A DNA stretch of 64,000 nucleotides from Gymnogyps californianus. Taxonomy: Eukaryota > Chordata > Aves > Accipitriformes > Cathartidae. The position numbers and the translations under genes were made by a program. The notes below the pieces were generated by a model, which saw only the letters and a program-made list of their open reading frames with translations, did not search any database and had not been told where the DNA came from. Location of the stretch: the NCBI RefSeq assembly GCF_018139145.2, contig NC_059480.1, forward strand, positions 15,934,428 through 15,998,427. The letters are read 5' to 3'. Positions 42,241 to 55,573 of this stretch are shown here, piece after piece (positions within the stretch are counted from its first letter, which is position 1; each line of letters opens with the position of its first letter).

Positions 42241-45200
42241 AGAGGGGACAGTCATGGATGAAGGATTATGAGAAAATGGGAGATTTCGAGAATTCTGGTA
42301 GTAAAGTCATGGCCTCTTCTATGTCGTGAATAGGAGGAGGAAATCCTCACTTTGCTGAAGGCTGAGCCCAGATGGGATGGTTCAGAGCAGAGTTTGGACT
42401 CGTGGCCTGGCCCTTACTTTACAAGCTTAAATGAAACTCTGCTGCACCAGCAGTCACCTGTAGGATGACTTCTTCTCATAGGACTAGAAAACCAAGTAAT
42501 CATGGTTGGAGTGGTACCCATCAGTCCCTGTATGGTGCATCATCACCTTTCTGCCTGCAGTTAGGTTACACGCTTGATCTCTTGTGACTAATTTCACTTG
42601 CTTGCAGTTTTGCTGTTCTTTAGTTACACCTTCTAACAGCTTCTGCTACTCACCTTGTTGCTGTCATCCTTTTTCCTTAATCACTTTTTATTAATCTTAC
42701 ATCAGGGTGTTTCAGACAACATACCCAGACCAAAAGATTCATCTTGGTGGGTGGACGCTACATAGGCTTCTGCCTGTGGCCTCCCCTGCAGCTTTTGCTT
42801 GATTAAAAAGGGGACCTTCTTCCCTGCTGATGAACTACAGATCTACTACAACTACTTTGTTGTGTGGAGGTGGCTGCTCTTCTGTGGAAAAGCCTGACAA
42901 GCTCTGGAACTTTTAAACGACATGAAATTAATTGTCCCTCTCTGAAATCAATAAATCCCTCGCACACACATGAGTCACAGGTTAATTTGGTGGTTTGACA
43001 TCTCGGCCATCAAGAAGGCAGTAAAGAGACTATGAGGGTGTCTTGCCACCTCTGATGTACCAATGGCATCCAAGGTGTAGAGGAGCTGTGCTTTGGGAGC
43101 AATGGTAGCCTTTCATGCAGCTCTTTTCTGTAAATTAGCTGAATACCAGAAAGTTGAAAGTATTTTAGTATTCACAATGTGCTCTGTAATCCCCCAAATC
43201 CATACCTAGGCACCAGCCCCACGCTAAAAGCTTTCTGAAATGTGAACACCTTCTTGACATAAATAAGACATGGCATGACGATGGTAAGTCTTCTTGATAG
43301 GAAGACTTCCTCACCACTCTCCTCCTGCGAAGACCGAAGGATTGACTTCTCTTCATAAGAAGCTTCCTTGGTCAGCTCCTCTGAAGGCTGCGCATCGAAT
43401 GCATTATTGATAACAGCACTTGGGAGTTGTATGCACGCATGCACACATTACAGACTCCCAGATGCTGTCTGGAGCGCTGCAGAGGAATTACTGCAGCTGG
43501 ACAAAGATTGTCCGCTTCTCTCTAAAGCCTCAGATAGAAATCAGCGTGAATCTCCTGCATAGCCTTTTCTCTTCCACCACTAAGTCATTGTAAGCATGAA
43601 ACAGAAGAGAGGAAAATAGAACCTCAGGGATTTTGAACAAGGCTATTAGGTGAGAAGGCACTGAGAAAGATGATGTCCAGCTTTCCAGGCACGTGCAAAG
43701 TGGGATGAGGAGCAAGATTTAGCCTAATTCTGACATTCCCACAAGCGCAGTGGCCATGCTGGCCTATTGCTTCCCCCAGCAGGAATCTCTCCAAAGCAAG
43801 CAGGAGTTGAGAAGGGCAGTTCTTGGTATTCCTGCTGCAGTGTTCAAAGCCCATGCACTTGTGCCAGACATCGTGTGCCTTTTAAAGTGACTTGTTTCCC
43901 GCTCCTGGTGGGTTCAGGAGTCGCCACATTGTCCCATATTGCTCTAAGTTGATTCATGTGCACTGCAAGGAGGTTCCCCCCCTTCCTTCTGACACTGGGT
44001 AACTACTGTTGGTGGAGCTGGGGCAGCTAATGGATTTTGAGTTTTGGACTGTACTCAGTGCCAAGGAGAACTGTCACCATCTGCAGTTGGGGGTTACCAT
44101 CTATTTCCTGCAGCCCCCTCTCCTGTACTGTGCTTGTTCCCATGTCAGGTAGATGGCTGCAGAGAGGCCCTTGCTTTCCAGTCAGGCAGAGCAGACTCTG
44201 GCTGGAGGAAGGACCTTTGACAGGGATCCAGCCAGCTCAGGAGAAGAGTGCTGTGCAGGTGTGCAACCAGCCAACTCCAGTTGGGATCCATAATGTTGGT
44301 TGTTGCCTTCCTAGTTCTTAGAGGAAAAAGGCTCACAGCTGTTATACTGGCTTGTCCAAAGCAACTTCCATCTTCTTGCATCTCTTACTGCTGCTGTGGG
44401 CATTTTGGCTGGGCAAAACTGTTCCTTTTCCTCCTTGCCTCTCCTGGCATGCTCTGGGAGCTGCAGCTGAACAGCACTGGCCATGCTGTCTTGAGTGATG
44501 TTCTGTGTCTTTCTTAGCGCCTGCCTGCCTAGCTGCATCTGCACAGAAGCTTAGCAGGATCTTGTCCACAGGGGATGTCTATAGACACCTGGTGTGATAG
44601 GAAGGCATCTAAAATGCCATTGCCATCCAATGCTTCCGAACTTGTAGACCTGTCTGGGAACTGACATGCGCTTTTTCTGGCTTAGCATGGAAAAAAACTT
44701 GGAGACCTTGTGTAGGGATTTCCCTTCCTCCTCCTTTTCCCATTCCTCAAGTGCAATGCAGTGCTCTGCCCTAGCAAGCAGTCTGGAGGCATTGAACCCA
44801 AAGGTAGACATGGTGTCTCCAGCTGGAGAAAGTGGAGGATCACTGCAGGAGTCACATCAATGAGCTGTTGTTCAGGGAGAAAAAATATAAAGCACCTCTA
44901 AGAGCAGACCACAGCTTGACCAACCCTGCCATGATGCTCATGGTCCTGTTGCACTTTAGATTGTTTCCAGTTTAAACCCTGTCACCTGGTTTATGATTCA
45001 TATCTGCTGCCTGTAGCAGAATTTCCCCGTGGATGCTGGGGAATCCCACCATACACCATGGTGAGCAGGAAGGGAACAGAACAAAGGGAAGGACTCTAGA
45101 AGTACTTGAGGTGAAATCAGAAGCAGGGTAGTCTGGTGATAACTGCCAGCGTTGGACTAGGAGAAGGAGTGAGAGCTCATGCTGAGCACCAGCTTTTGAT

Positions 45201-45539
45201 GGGAGGCCATGTCAGAGAGCTGCTGTGTCCCTTTAATCTCTGATGGGAGCACCGCACAAATACTGTCAACATAATGCAGGACCCAGCCTGTGGCTCTCGT
45301 ATGTCTGGTAGATAGAGAGCCGTTAAAATGTAGTTCTTTTGCCTAAAGCTACATCCCATGATTGGCCTTTAGGGATGTGCTGGTCTGAGGCTGTCTGGGT
45401 CATCTGTATCATTGGCAGTGGGAGGAATTAACTTAGCTGGGGCTGCAGAGGCTAATGGTGTGGACCCTGAAAAGAATCTGTTATCCCTTACCTAAGAATT
45501 GCTCCTGGGCTCTCCCACGCTCTCAGATGATTTTCCACT

Positions 45540-45665
45540 CATGCTGGGAAGCTTCATCACATAGGAAACTGAGCATAGAGGAGTGATGCGACATGCCCAA
45601 GGTCATGCGTGGAGACTGGATTAGGCTTTCTGTTCTTCCTGATCCTAATTCCTTGCCTTAATCAC
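45540..45665 (-). repeat. MIR/L2-like ancient retroposon relic
   Basis: The pattern 'aggaaactgagcatagagga', then 'cgacatgcccaaggtcatg', then 'ggattaggctttctgttctt' and 'cctgatcctaattccttgc' follows the MIR core and tRNA-related half in reverse orientation, with good collinearity over about 110 bases. Orientation and limits rest on remembered consensus. Confidence 0.6.
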
Positions 45666-47089
45666 AAGCTTTCTTTTGTATCACTGTAATTATTCAGGGA
45701 ACTGGTATATCAGCAGCAGCACAACTTGTTTGTGTAGTATCTTGTGTCTGAGCAAATCAGTTTGCTTTGAAAGCTGTGTGCGGTGTAGGCAGGGCTTGCT
45801 TCTCCCTCTCTGTCTTCCCATTTCACTTCTTTTCTGGCTCCTCAGCATTTATGTCCCTAGCAATCTTCATTGAGGATAATGGGAGCAGGCAAAAGAACCA
45901 CAGGAGAGTCGTACTCTGCCAGCCATCTTCCCTTGCACATCTTAATACCATATGTCAAGTGCAGTTGCTCAGGGCTCCACAGATATCTCTTTTTCAGCCA
46001 CCCAAGGAGCTGGGGCTGTTTATGGTGTCGGCTTCACAAGATGGCAGGTGGAGAATTGGAAACAGCTCCTGAGAAGCTCAGGATTGCAGCAGTGCTCTGG
46101 AAAGAAGCACTTTTAATGTGCTGATGCCCCCAGGAGCTGAACAGCCAGGTCTTGCAAGAAAACCATTTGCAGTAACAAAATCAGGATTTGCAGACAATTT
46201 AAAGCCCTGCTTTTAGAGGCGCTGGGCACTGAGTACATCCCCTTGCTCTCACTGAGATGAACGTATGGGTGGCCCTTGTGGGTCCATTTAACTTGGTGTC
46301 CAGCTCCAGTAGGTACCACTCATACTGACAGCTAGGAGAAACCAGTAACAGAGTCAGCAGCTTAGCGAGCTACCTGACCACTGAGAAAACATCTCCTTAG
46401 GCTGTGCAGAAATACCTGTTTTTTCAGAGCTAGGTTGTGTACCAGAAACCATCCGGGTGGATCGCTGGGCAGTCTGTCCGGCATTCACGGTGCTTCAGTA
46501 GTGCTTTACAGCCCTGGTATGGTGCCATCCACTGTGTCATCTTCTCTCCAGGGCATCTTGTGCCATCCATGCATGACCAAGGACTTAACGAGAGCTGTGG
46601 GCCAAACTCCGTGCTGGCAGTTTTGCTTGGAGGTGGACTGGGTGTGACTCAACAGAAAATGTTGTTCCATAGTTTTTTTAGTGGTGGAAGCATGGCCATA
46701 AAGCATCACATAGCAAGGCAACGGTGGAAGGACCAGTACAATTTCTGTGGTATTGAGGGATATTTCAGTTTCTGATGTCTCTGCCACTGGGTTATATCTA
46801 GAGCAAACCAACTGATGTTCGTGTAGTCAGAAAACTGAGATGAGTGTGTTTACCCCCAGCATACCTGAGACCGTGGTCTGCTCAGTCATTTGGGTAATGT
46901 CCAGTGAATGTGTGCATGCTCATACTACTACGTATATAGGAAACCAGTTTCTTTCTGAGGCATTGGAATACGAATTTTCAATGAATTTTCTTTGTTAATA
47001 GTGCTTTAGGATTTTAGTGAATAAATAGTAATATGTTAGAAATAGTGCCTGTTTTGGAAATTGGAAATCATCATGTCTTTCTGTGAAGT

Positions 47090-47220
47090 CATAGCAAGAC
47101 CTGCTTTTCTACCAGAAACCTCAAAGTGGTTTCCAGAAGAAGGAGAGAATTATCCACTTTCTTACACAAGAAAACAGAGGCATAGAAAAGGGAAAGATGC
47201 CTGTTGGTCACTCTTCTCTT
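47090..47220. repeat. Possible MIR/L2-like relic
   Basis: The segment contains cctcaaagtggtttccagaa and cttacacaagaaaacagagg followed by catagaaaa. These resemble the 'ttttacagatgagaaaactgaggca.agaaa' core. The match is weak. Confidence 0.3.
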
Positions 47221-50200
47221 TGGTTTGTAACTCCTTAGTTGCAAAAGCAGGCAAAGCGCCCAGATTCCCATAGCCTCAGTTTCTTGCATGACACTGGCTA
47301 ATTTCAAGTGGTTTTTCAAATTTTTCTGCACCCCCATGAAAGTGTTGGCCACTGGATTCCAAGTGTGAATGTCTCAAACTTTTTGCTCTGCAACAACCTC
47401 TATTTTTGTAAGGAGCTCTGAGAGATGATTTATTAAAGTATTTTAATTACAGTTTCTTGCATCTCCAGGAGTTTCTTGCAAAGAAGTTCTTCGTGAAAGA
47501 TTATTATTCAAATTTGGAGGGATGGAAGGAAATCAATTTCCTCCTTCAAAACTAGCTTTTTTCACCTACTCTATTTGCTTATCACTCTCTGCCTTCCAGG
47601 ATTATTCTAATCAGATTTTGCATATTAAAAAAAAAATAACATAAAAATAATTCTCCTCTTTCAAGTATTTGGGAGGCTTAAGTAAATTAAGACATTGATC
47701 AGATTCTGCTCACTGTTGCAGCTGTGAATGCAATGGAGGGTACCTGGTGTGGCTGGGGAAAGAATTGCGTCTGATGTGTGTCTTTTATCTTTGGAGAGAG
47801 GCCAGAAGGGAGGATTGACACCAGCCTCGTCCCTGGGGGTTGTTTGGTTAAACCTGTGTCTCTGGGTTGCAGCTGGGATGTAGACCTGCAAGGCATGTGG
47901 ACACAGCCCAAACCAACAGGGGCAAATGGCAGAGAAGAGGTGCTTGCGTGGCTGCAGGGTGCACTACAGGAAGCTGCTCTAGCAACCAGACCTGCCAGGC
48001 TGGTGCTTTGCCACCACCTCTTTCACCGAGCTGTTTCATAGGGGAACCAAATGTCTGAATTGCTCAAGTGGTTTTGCAAATCTGTCCTCAGCCTAACGCA
48101 CCAAAATAACAGCCTGCAGCAAGGCCAGCACAGCTTCTCTGCGTACAGCTTATTTCTGATTTGGCAGCTATTTGAGAACCTTATTTGCTGTACATGTCAA
48201 GACTGATAGCGCTCCTGTGGGGGCTATGACCTTGACCATCCTTTAATTCTTCCTCAGTAAGCTCATTACAAGCTCATAAATCGTCATCAGGGTTTTGCCA
48301 TGAGCTAAAATGAAGTGTCTTTCTGTAAATACCGCCACAAGGAGGTAGATTCAGCTTTCAGTGTGAGGTCTCGACTTGTGGACGTGGTGGAGGAAGGCCA
48401 CTCTGATACTGATTCTGGCTCCTTGTATTACAATCTAAGTGTTTCTATTGAGTTTGACAGAAAATAATTCTGTATTCCATAGGTGGGATCTTCTTGATAG
48501 TGGCTGAAAGATGATACAGATGTGTGTTCATACTCAGCCAGGAAAAAGACAATACACAGGCTCCTGAGAGCAGTAGTTATTTTGGAGGTCCCAGGCACAT
48601 GAAACTTGGCTTTGGTAATACAACAGGCCTGCAGTCAGAACGTGAAAAAAAGATTGTGTCCCTCTTCGCAGATGGAAGGTAATTCTTGTATTTAGGGTGC
48701 TAGCAGGGCAGTTTGTAGGGTTCAGCTCCTTGCTCTGCCACAAATGCCTTGCCTTGACCACAGCATTCAGTTCAGTTGCCTAAATCTGGACATTCATCTC
48801 CCTCTGCAATGTGCCTGCATATTCTGCCTGGCCTCCAGAAGACCGTGGATCTCCCTTAGGTCCTGTGTCCCACTTGCCAGCCCTGTGCATGTCTTGGATG
48901 CCCCAGGGCATCTTAGGTGGCACTAGAAACTTATGTTTAGGTAACTAGATCAAGCCCTCAATTTCTCTGCCTCAGCTGCTCATCGATATGGTGGAGATAA
49001 GATTTCTTTCCTACTCCCACAGAGACAGTGTGGAGATAAGAGCATTGGTGATTGACAGGCACTCGGATGCTATGTTGAGGGCACTGTGTAAGAGCTTGAA
49101 TAGATAAGAGAGTGACTACATGACAGCATGAGGTTTTTTTGCTTTGTTTTGTACCTCAAAAGATTTTCTCCTTCACGTGTCCTTTTCCTATCAGGTGGTT
49201 AGTGCTGTGAAAGAGAGATGAGCTCACATGAGCCTCTCACACCTGAAGCCTTCCCAGGTTGACATTGCTCCAGATCTAGCTGCGTTTCTTTCTGAGTCCA
49301 GCCATCCTGGCCCTGTTTGACCTATTTGCCCCACGTTACTCAACCAAAGAAGTGTGCGTATACCTCAGCAGCATTTGGAGGCAGCTTCCATTTGGGATAT
49401 CTCTATTATTCATTAACAAAAGACAAAAGGAGGCTCTTGGTTTTCAGGTCTGCCAAGTTGGAATGGTGCAGAGAAGTAGGGAAATCACTGTTTGACTTCA
49501 AAATGGAATAAATTGACCTGGCACCACCTGAGAGAATAAACCCGGAACCTAGCTGTCTTCTTTTTCAGCTAAATCACTGATCTGGCACCTAGTTACTTCA
49601 TTGCCAGTGGTGCTGTAAATACTTGCAGCTCCCTGTGGTTTCAGCGGGATTTCAAAGTAATCACCATCCCTGCAGTTCTTTCCCCTTTTATTTACGGACT
49701 TTAAAAGCTCAGTTTTGTGCTCATCATTTCCAACTCTGTTTCCTGACATCCATTTGGAGACTGTCCGAAAGAAATTTTCTATAGCCAAGAGATCTTCTCA
49801 AAGTTTCCCCTAAGGGTACCGAATACTGGAAGTCTCTGGGACATAAGAGACCAAACTAGCATAGGCGCTTTAGATAGTCACAGCTATAAACCCCATTGAA
49901 ATCTAGGGCAGGGTATTAGGTCATCTCCTTCCTCAGGTCTCCCCTGAAAAAATCAAACCATTGTTCTCTGCAGCAGAGGACTCCCGTGCACAGTGGAAGA
50001 GGTGGGTGCATTGAGGGCAGCAAGAGGAAGCTATGAAGACCTCCCCGCTCTGCAGCACAAGCTTTAGCCACACAACTCTCAGAGAAGAAACTGAATAACC
50101 ACGTACATTTTTCCAAAGACCCTGTGAGAGAGTCTGCAGCATGCACTTTTTAGGTCATTATGTCGTTTTATTTATCTTCACTTTCACAGTGTTCCCTTTC

Positions 50201-50684
50201 TTTGTGCCTGTAGTCATCAATCATATGTTCAAATACTTGGGTATAATCTGTTCTCAGTAGTGTCACTTCAAATTGTAAAATTCTTTGCAGTTAACAGTTT
50301 CTCACTTTCTGTGAACAATATATTGATGTAATTATCAACAATGTACTTCCCCTCCCGCAGCTCTTGAATCTCGAGTTTTGAAACCTCCAGAAAGTGAGCG
50401 AAAGCCAACAGAGGCCTTCTGAGTGTAAGTCACTGGCATTGCATAGATTCTCCATTCACTTTTATCTTTTGGGTTTTTACTGAAAACACGCTTAAGAGAA
50501 GGCCGCGATGGCCATTGCTGCAATTCCTCCCATACATTACTAGCAGTTGGAGTCAGGAGCCCTTCATGTCCACCCAATTCTTGCTGGATATTTCTCTGGC
50601 CGGTTCAGTGGCCTTACACAGTAACTAAGTCACCAAGGACACGAGCACATGCTTAATTCAATAGGAAAACTCTTGTGTCTCCAG

Positions 50685-50976
50685 TTACTCCTCTGGTCAA
50701 GTACTTGGCTGAACTGAGGAACTATTTTCCTCCAGAAGATCCTGAGGGACTAGCTTTTGATCTAGACCTCAGGGCACCTCTTGTGCCCTGCAAAACTTGG
50801 CAGCATCCATCTGGTGAAAATATCCCTCCCTGCATCTTTCGAACTCATCTCTCTGTAGGAGCCATCTGTCTGTCTAATCTTCCCAAGCACGAACGGATGG
50901 CTGTGCTTACGAGTTTGACCATCCAAATAGAGTCCTCTCATGACGAAGCCAACGATGCAATGATTTCTAGTGCATG
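50685..50976 (+). other. Exon-like block with splice signals and open frame, unassigned
   Basis: A good acceptor-like sequence (cttgtgtctccag, ending 50684) and a donor-like atg|GTGAGC (at 50977) bracket 292 bases that are open in one + frame throughout and keep more CpG than nearby intron. The peptide (LVKYLAELRNYFPPEDPEG near the start) is not recognised. A length of 292 would shift the FGF12 frame if it were included between exons 3 and 4. It may be a cryptic exon, an old coding relic or chance. Confidence 0.2.
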
Positions 50977-51619
50977 GTGAGCTCTGTGCAGCCTTCCTAC
51001 AGCTGCTTGCTTGCTTTCTTTCACCACTCAAATCTGCAGTGTAATTTTTAAAATTAACATCCCAGTTGCCCCTAATCTTGTGATTATAATGCAAATATTG
51101 ACTACTTTTCCTTTGAAAAATTTGTGGAGGAAGGAAGGAGGAATGCCTCAGTGGAACTACATTGTCGGCTATACAAAGCTAAATCCACATTCACTACGAC
51201 AAAGATGAATTTACATACTCAGAATGGATAATTGCATAGCAAAGAACACAGTGTGCATGCTATGTAGGTAAATTATAATACTCTGAGGCTGTCGTAACGA
51301 TAATGTTGAGGGGACAAACCGGATTTACATATTTGAAAAAGTGGGTTTACATATGATTATTGTTCATTTAGATAAATCAACTAATGTATTAGCTTAATAC
51401 ATGGTGGAGACAATAGTCTCACTCCTCAAATATATATGTTCAGAGAAAAATAAAGGTTTAGAAACAATTCTTTCAGTAAATAGGGGGATTATCCACAAAT
51501 TCAATAAAAATCTGCAGTTTTTATTTCCCCTGTTACAGTATTTTCTGGCTTGAAAGCATTTGAAATGATGCTATGTCCTGATTAGATACCTTTTTAGAAT
51601 TCCCTATCAGCCATTTTCC

Positions 51620-51634
51620 TTTTTTTTTTTTTTT
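51620..51634. repeat. 15-base poly-T tract
   Basis: This is an uninterrupted run of 15 T in intron 3. No retroposon body was recognised next to it. Confidence 0.85.
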
Positions 51635-53064
51635 GAGCCTTTTCTGGTTTCTAGGTAATAAAAGCCATTGAATAGTTCTTTAGTGTGCGACTGTGGAGTC
51701 AGCAGAAAATAACTGTCCAGGCTGCAAAGGAGAACTTATTTAACCTGGTCTTTAGATTACAGTGAATAAATGAGAAGGAGAAATGTGTTCCTTGATGTTT
51801 TCAGCCTTCAGCAATTCAATAACCATGCCCTTTTCAAACTCAACTGAGTGAAATATAGACTCCTAAGGAAGTTCTGCCATTCAATTGTTTTCATGTATGG
51901 GGATTTTTTTAGAAGATCTTTATTGCCCAGAACAACGGCATCTCAGTAACTTTGCCAGTTTTTTCCTTTTCTGCTTAGGACATCCCATCACCTTTGGTGT
52001 TGGAATACCTGCAGATTTCTTTGAGAAAGCAGTTGCAAGATAGAAAGTGTGATTGAACCAGCCAGTTTGGCTGTGGAAAGCAAGCTGTGAGGCCCCTGTC
52101 AAACTTGGTTGAATCATTTTTACCTGGAGCAATATTTTAATGAAGCGACTGGGCCAGGACTGGAGGGGTTTCATCCGTTCTTTAAGGAGGATGGTGTATG
52201 CTGAGTGACTGCTTGTACTCTCACAGCAGTTTGGGAGGTACGTGGAAAGTTTCATGTGATGTGACAGAGTAGAGCAAATAGGAGACTGATTAGATGTAGG
52301 CACACAGTGAGGCAAAGCAGGTCCTTGAGTCAGTGAAAAGTGTCATGCATGTTTGTGCGCAGAAAAGAGAAAGAGAAGAAGGAGAAAGGTTTGAGCCTAG
52401 AGGTGAGACCTTGGAAACACAGCCCTGCTGAGAGTTTCAGAGGAGGGTGAGCACATTCTCTGAGCATCCCTGCCAACGTTTTCCAGGAGAACATTAGCAA
52501 GTTTAAAACAGCAAAAAAAAAAATTCTTCACATAATATGTGATGGCTGTTAAAGACAAGGATACCACAGATTGCTGGAGATTCAGGGCTGTAGGCCATGT
52601 TCCTACACTCTTCACCAGTACATCCAGTACTGATCCCTGCCAGCAACAAAATACTCATCTAGATGGACCTCTGGCAGAAGGGAACCTGTGTTCAAGAGGG
52701 TCTAGGAGCAAAGGGATAGAAAAGGATGCCCTGAATGAACCTTTACCTTTCTGTAACCTCCAAGTACCCACTCTAAACCAGTGATGAGGTATCAGCAAAG
52801 CTGTCTCTGACAAAAAGGCTGATGGCTAGGCCCATTTGAAAGCAGGACAGCGGAGTTAGAGGAAGTTCATGCAAGTCCACCATTGCACATGGGAAGTCTG
52901 AGCATTTGCTTAGAATCATGATGAAAATGTCAGTCTCCTGTCTTAACTATTGGACTCTGCTTCCTCTCTAGCTCATGCATGTTTCATACGGTCTTTTCTC
53001 TCAACGTCATGTACGCTGAGGGCATTAGCCCGCAGGCCTGGGAAACAGTGGGGTAAACTTTTTT

Positions 53065-53243
53065 GGCAGAGCTGGATTTTTCAGCTGGCTCCAGGGCTGA
53101 AGGCAGTGGGCAGAAACTGAGACACAAGAGGTTCTGTCTGAATATCAGGAAGCTTTTTTTTTTTACTGTGAGGGTGACTGAGCACAGGAACAGGTTGCCC
53201 TGGGAGGCTGTGGACTTTCCCTCCTTGGAGGGATTACCTCCCT
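53065..53243 (+). mobile_element. CR1 LINE 3' fragment, truncated
   Basis: This fragment closely follows the CR1 3' region on the + strand: 'gggcagaaactgagacacaa', 'gaggttctgtctgaatatca', 'actgtgagggtgactgagca', 'caggaacaggttgccctggg', 'aggctgtggactttccctcc', then 'ttggaggg'. It breaks off where the 3' untranslated end would continue. The inverted-repeat arm starts at the break, so the 3' end was probably lost in a rearrangement. It contains an A/T slippage tract (ten or more T near 53153-53164). Confidence 0.88.
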
Positions 53244-53558
53244 CTTTGATTTCTGGCTTCCCTGGTAAGCTTTAGTGGTCTTTGCAGATGGCTCTGGGGA
53301 TGGTTTGTAAGATTCAGTTGAAGTGGCTTCCTGGCTATGGAAGCTAACCAAGGACCACAGCGTAGAATAAAGCTATGGAATGTCTTTAGATGGCTTTGAA
53401 GTGCAAATGCAAATATGTTGTCAAGGTTAGACCCAGTGAAACAAATGCAGCAGCAGAGCAACCTGCTGCAATAAACTAGTGCGTAAATATCCCAGCAGAA
53501 ATGTTCAGAGCCATCTGCAAAGACCACTAAAACTTACTGGGGAAGCCAGAAATCAGAG
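53244..53558. repeat. Inverted repeat: two 53-bp arms, 209-bp spacer
   Basis: The left arm at 53244-53296 is the reverse complement of the right arm at 53506-53558 at 49 of 53 positions. In an RNA copied from the + strand, three of the four differences become G-U pairs and one is a C-A mismatch (C53270 opposite A53532), so the stem is unbroken apart from that pair. The 209-base loop shows no recognised element. The left arm abuts the truncated CR1 fragment. Confidence 0.92.
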
Positions 53559-54964
53559 AGAGAGATAATAATCAGTCTTCAATGTCTCAGAAGCATACGG
53601 GCCTTTTTTCGCATTATGCTACACGATCGTCTTTTGTATTGCAGTATCAGCCTTTAGGTGATTAAAAAAAAGAGGGAGGCACAGCAGTTTTAATAGAGAG
53701 CTCAGATATAGTCTGAAGCTATTAACTTGCTGAAAGTCCTGGTTGTTTTGAAGGAGCAATCTGGTTACCATTAAAAAAGCAACGATAAAAAAATCTCCCT
53801 CCCCCCAAAATTTTGCGTGTTTGCATTTGTGTTAATAGTTTCCTTTTTCTGCTCCATAACATGCCTTTTTTCCAAGAGGTAAGAAAAAAGTGACAGGAAG
53901 GACAGTTTGACAGGAATGCTAGAGAAGACTTGGGTAAGGGAAAGTGGGTGGTGCAGGAGATTCGTTATGTGATGCAAAACCTGTTACCTCCGTGTCCAGA
54001 TTCCTCCCTGTCCAACTCAATACCACCCTAATAAATCTCCACCTCTTGGCTAGTGTCTGCATCCAGGCCATATCATTAGTCACTGGTGACAATTACTATT
54101 AGTCATTATTGCCAGTATAGAAATTCAGTCTGAACAGACTGACTGGGACAGGAGAGAAACCAGTCTCTCTGTGCTAAGAAATGTTTTATGCCAGCGATGT
54201 GTGGTCCAGGAGCTGGTACAGCTGACTGTTGCCCAACGCTATCCATGCAGCATTTCCATTTCTTGGACAATACTTGCTGTTCTTGTGTTACCAAGTTTTA
54301 ATGAATAACGTGTTTGTATGTGTGTCGCTTCCCTTGATGTGCACCAGCCCTCCTCCCAGACACTCCAGAAGCTCTAAGATGATCCTGTAATCATCGGTAA
54401 TAAAGATGTTGCCACTTAATTTGCACTCTCATTTCAGAACGAGGAGATAACGTTCCCAATGATCTGCCTTTAAAGGGAGCTCATTTGTTGCTGTTAGCCA
54501 GAATCCAGGGTGATTATCTTGTTGGGTTTGGAAACTGCAGTGTTAATTAAAAGGTCTCCAGAAACCATCTGTGAGTTTTTATTACAATTTGAGATTTGCT
54601 CCCACTGATTCTGTAGTGGGGGGAGAGCAGGAGTTACATGCTGATGGCTTGTAATTGCTTCTGCATTTGTGTATTGATCACTGTGGGCACATTCACAGCA
54701 GAAGTTATTAAGGTCAGTAGTGCCATCTCGCTGTTTTCCCTCTACAGCGTTTTCCCCCAGTCACCCAAGTTCTCCCTGTAAGGATGTTTCCTGCCATTAT
54801 GTATCTGACATTTCTGTGACTATGAGTTTATTCAGCAAAATTCCTCCAGACATGCTGTTGTGGATTGTTCCAAGCCACAATCCAACAGGACAGAAGGTGC
54901 CTGAGTTAACTTCAGCAGTGAAATTATACAGCAGAAGGCATTATTAAAAGCAGATCTTTAGTCC

Positions 54965-55160
54965 AATAAATCCTCCTTTACGAGTCAGAGATTGGAAGGA
55001 ATTCAGAGAAGGGCAACAGAAACAGTTACAGGGGTGAGGGTTGGGTTAGAGAGGATGTATTAAGAGAGCGAAAGGTATCAGGATTTGATAAGGGAGAAAA
55101 TTGAGCATGTAATGTGCTGTACTGACTAGGAACGGGGATGTTTTCAGGAAACCAGCAATG
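54965..55160 (+). mobile_element. Ancient CR1/L3-like LINE relic
   Basis: The stretch 'ggaaggaattcagagaaggg' followed by 'caacagaaacagttacaggg' resembles the conserved 'gg.gttcagagaagggcaac.aaaatgatta.agggg' part of CR1/L3-type elements near the 3' end of the coding region. It is diverged, and its limits are approximate. Confidence 0.5.
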
Positions 55161-55573
55161 AACATAAAACATTGCAGGAGTTGCTTAGGAAGCTCCAACC
55201 TGGTGATGGGAATGCACTAGTTCAGTGATTTTAGCTCTGCAAAATGGAGGTTTCCAAGTGTGTAGTGAATATAGATACAGGTATGTTATTTAAATCACTG
55301 TCCTTGCACTGCTAGGGATGTGTCCTTTGACTCGGCCCATAACCGAGGGTGGGAAGGGCAGGGGTTACTAGTATGCTCCCTTTTGATACCTATGTGCAAG
55401 GGACATTTTTGTTCCAACAGAAGAAAAATCCCTCTCATTTGCAAAGGATAACAAGTAATTTGGGAGCTGAAGAAAGCTTTTCTTTTCCAATAAGTGTGTG
55501 TTAATTAACTGTCTGCCTCGCAAATGAACTATTAGTAGAAGGTGCTTAAGTAAAATGCCCTGAAGCTGCCACT

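Noticed and set aside
43165..43444. A 90-codon minus-strand frame with protein-like composition.
   Set aside because: No domain was recognised, there are no splice or promoter signals nearby, and the length is not unusual for a long intron.
49549..50577. A series of minus-strand frames considered as one broken retrogene.
   Set aside because: The frames do not join into any protein I recognise, and no poly(A) tail or duplication of flanking sequence was seen.
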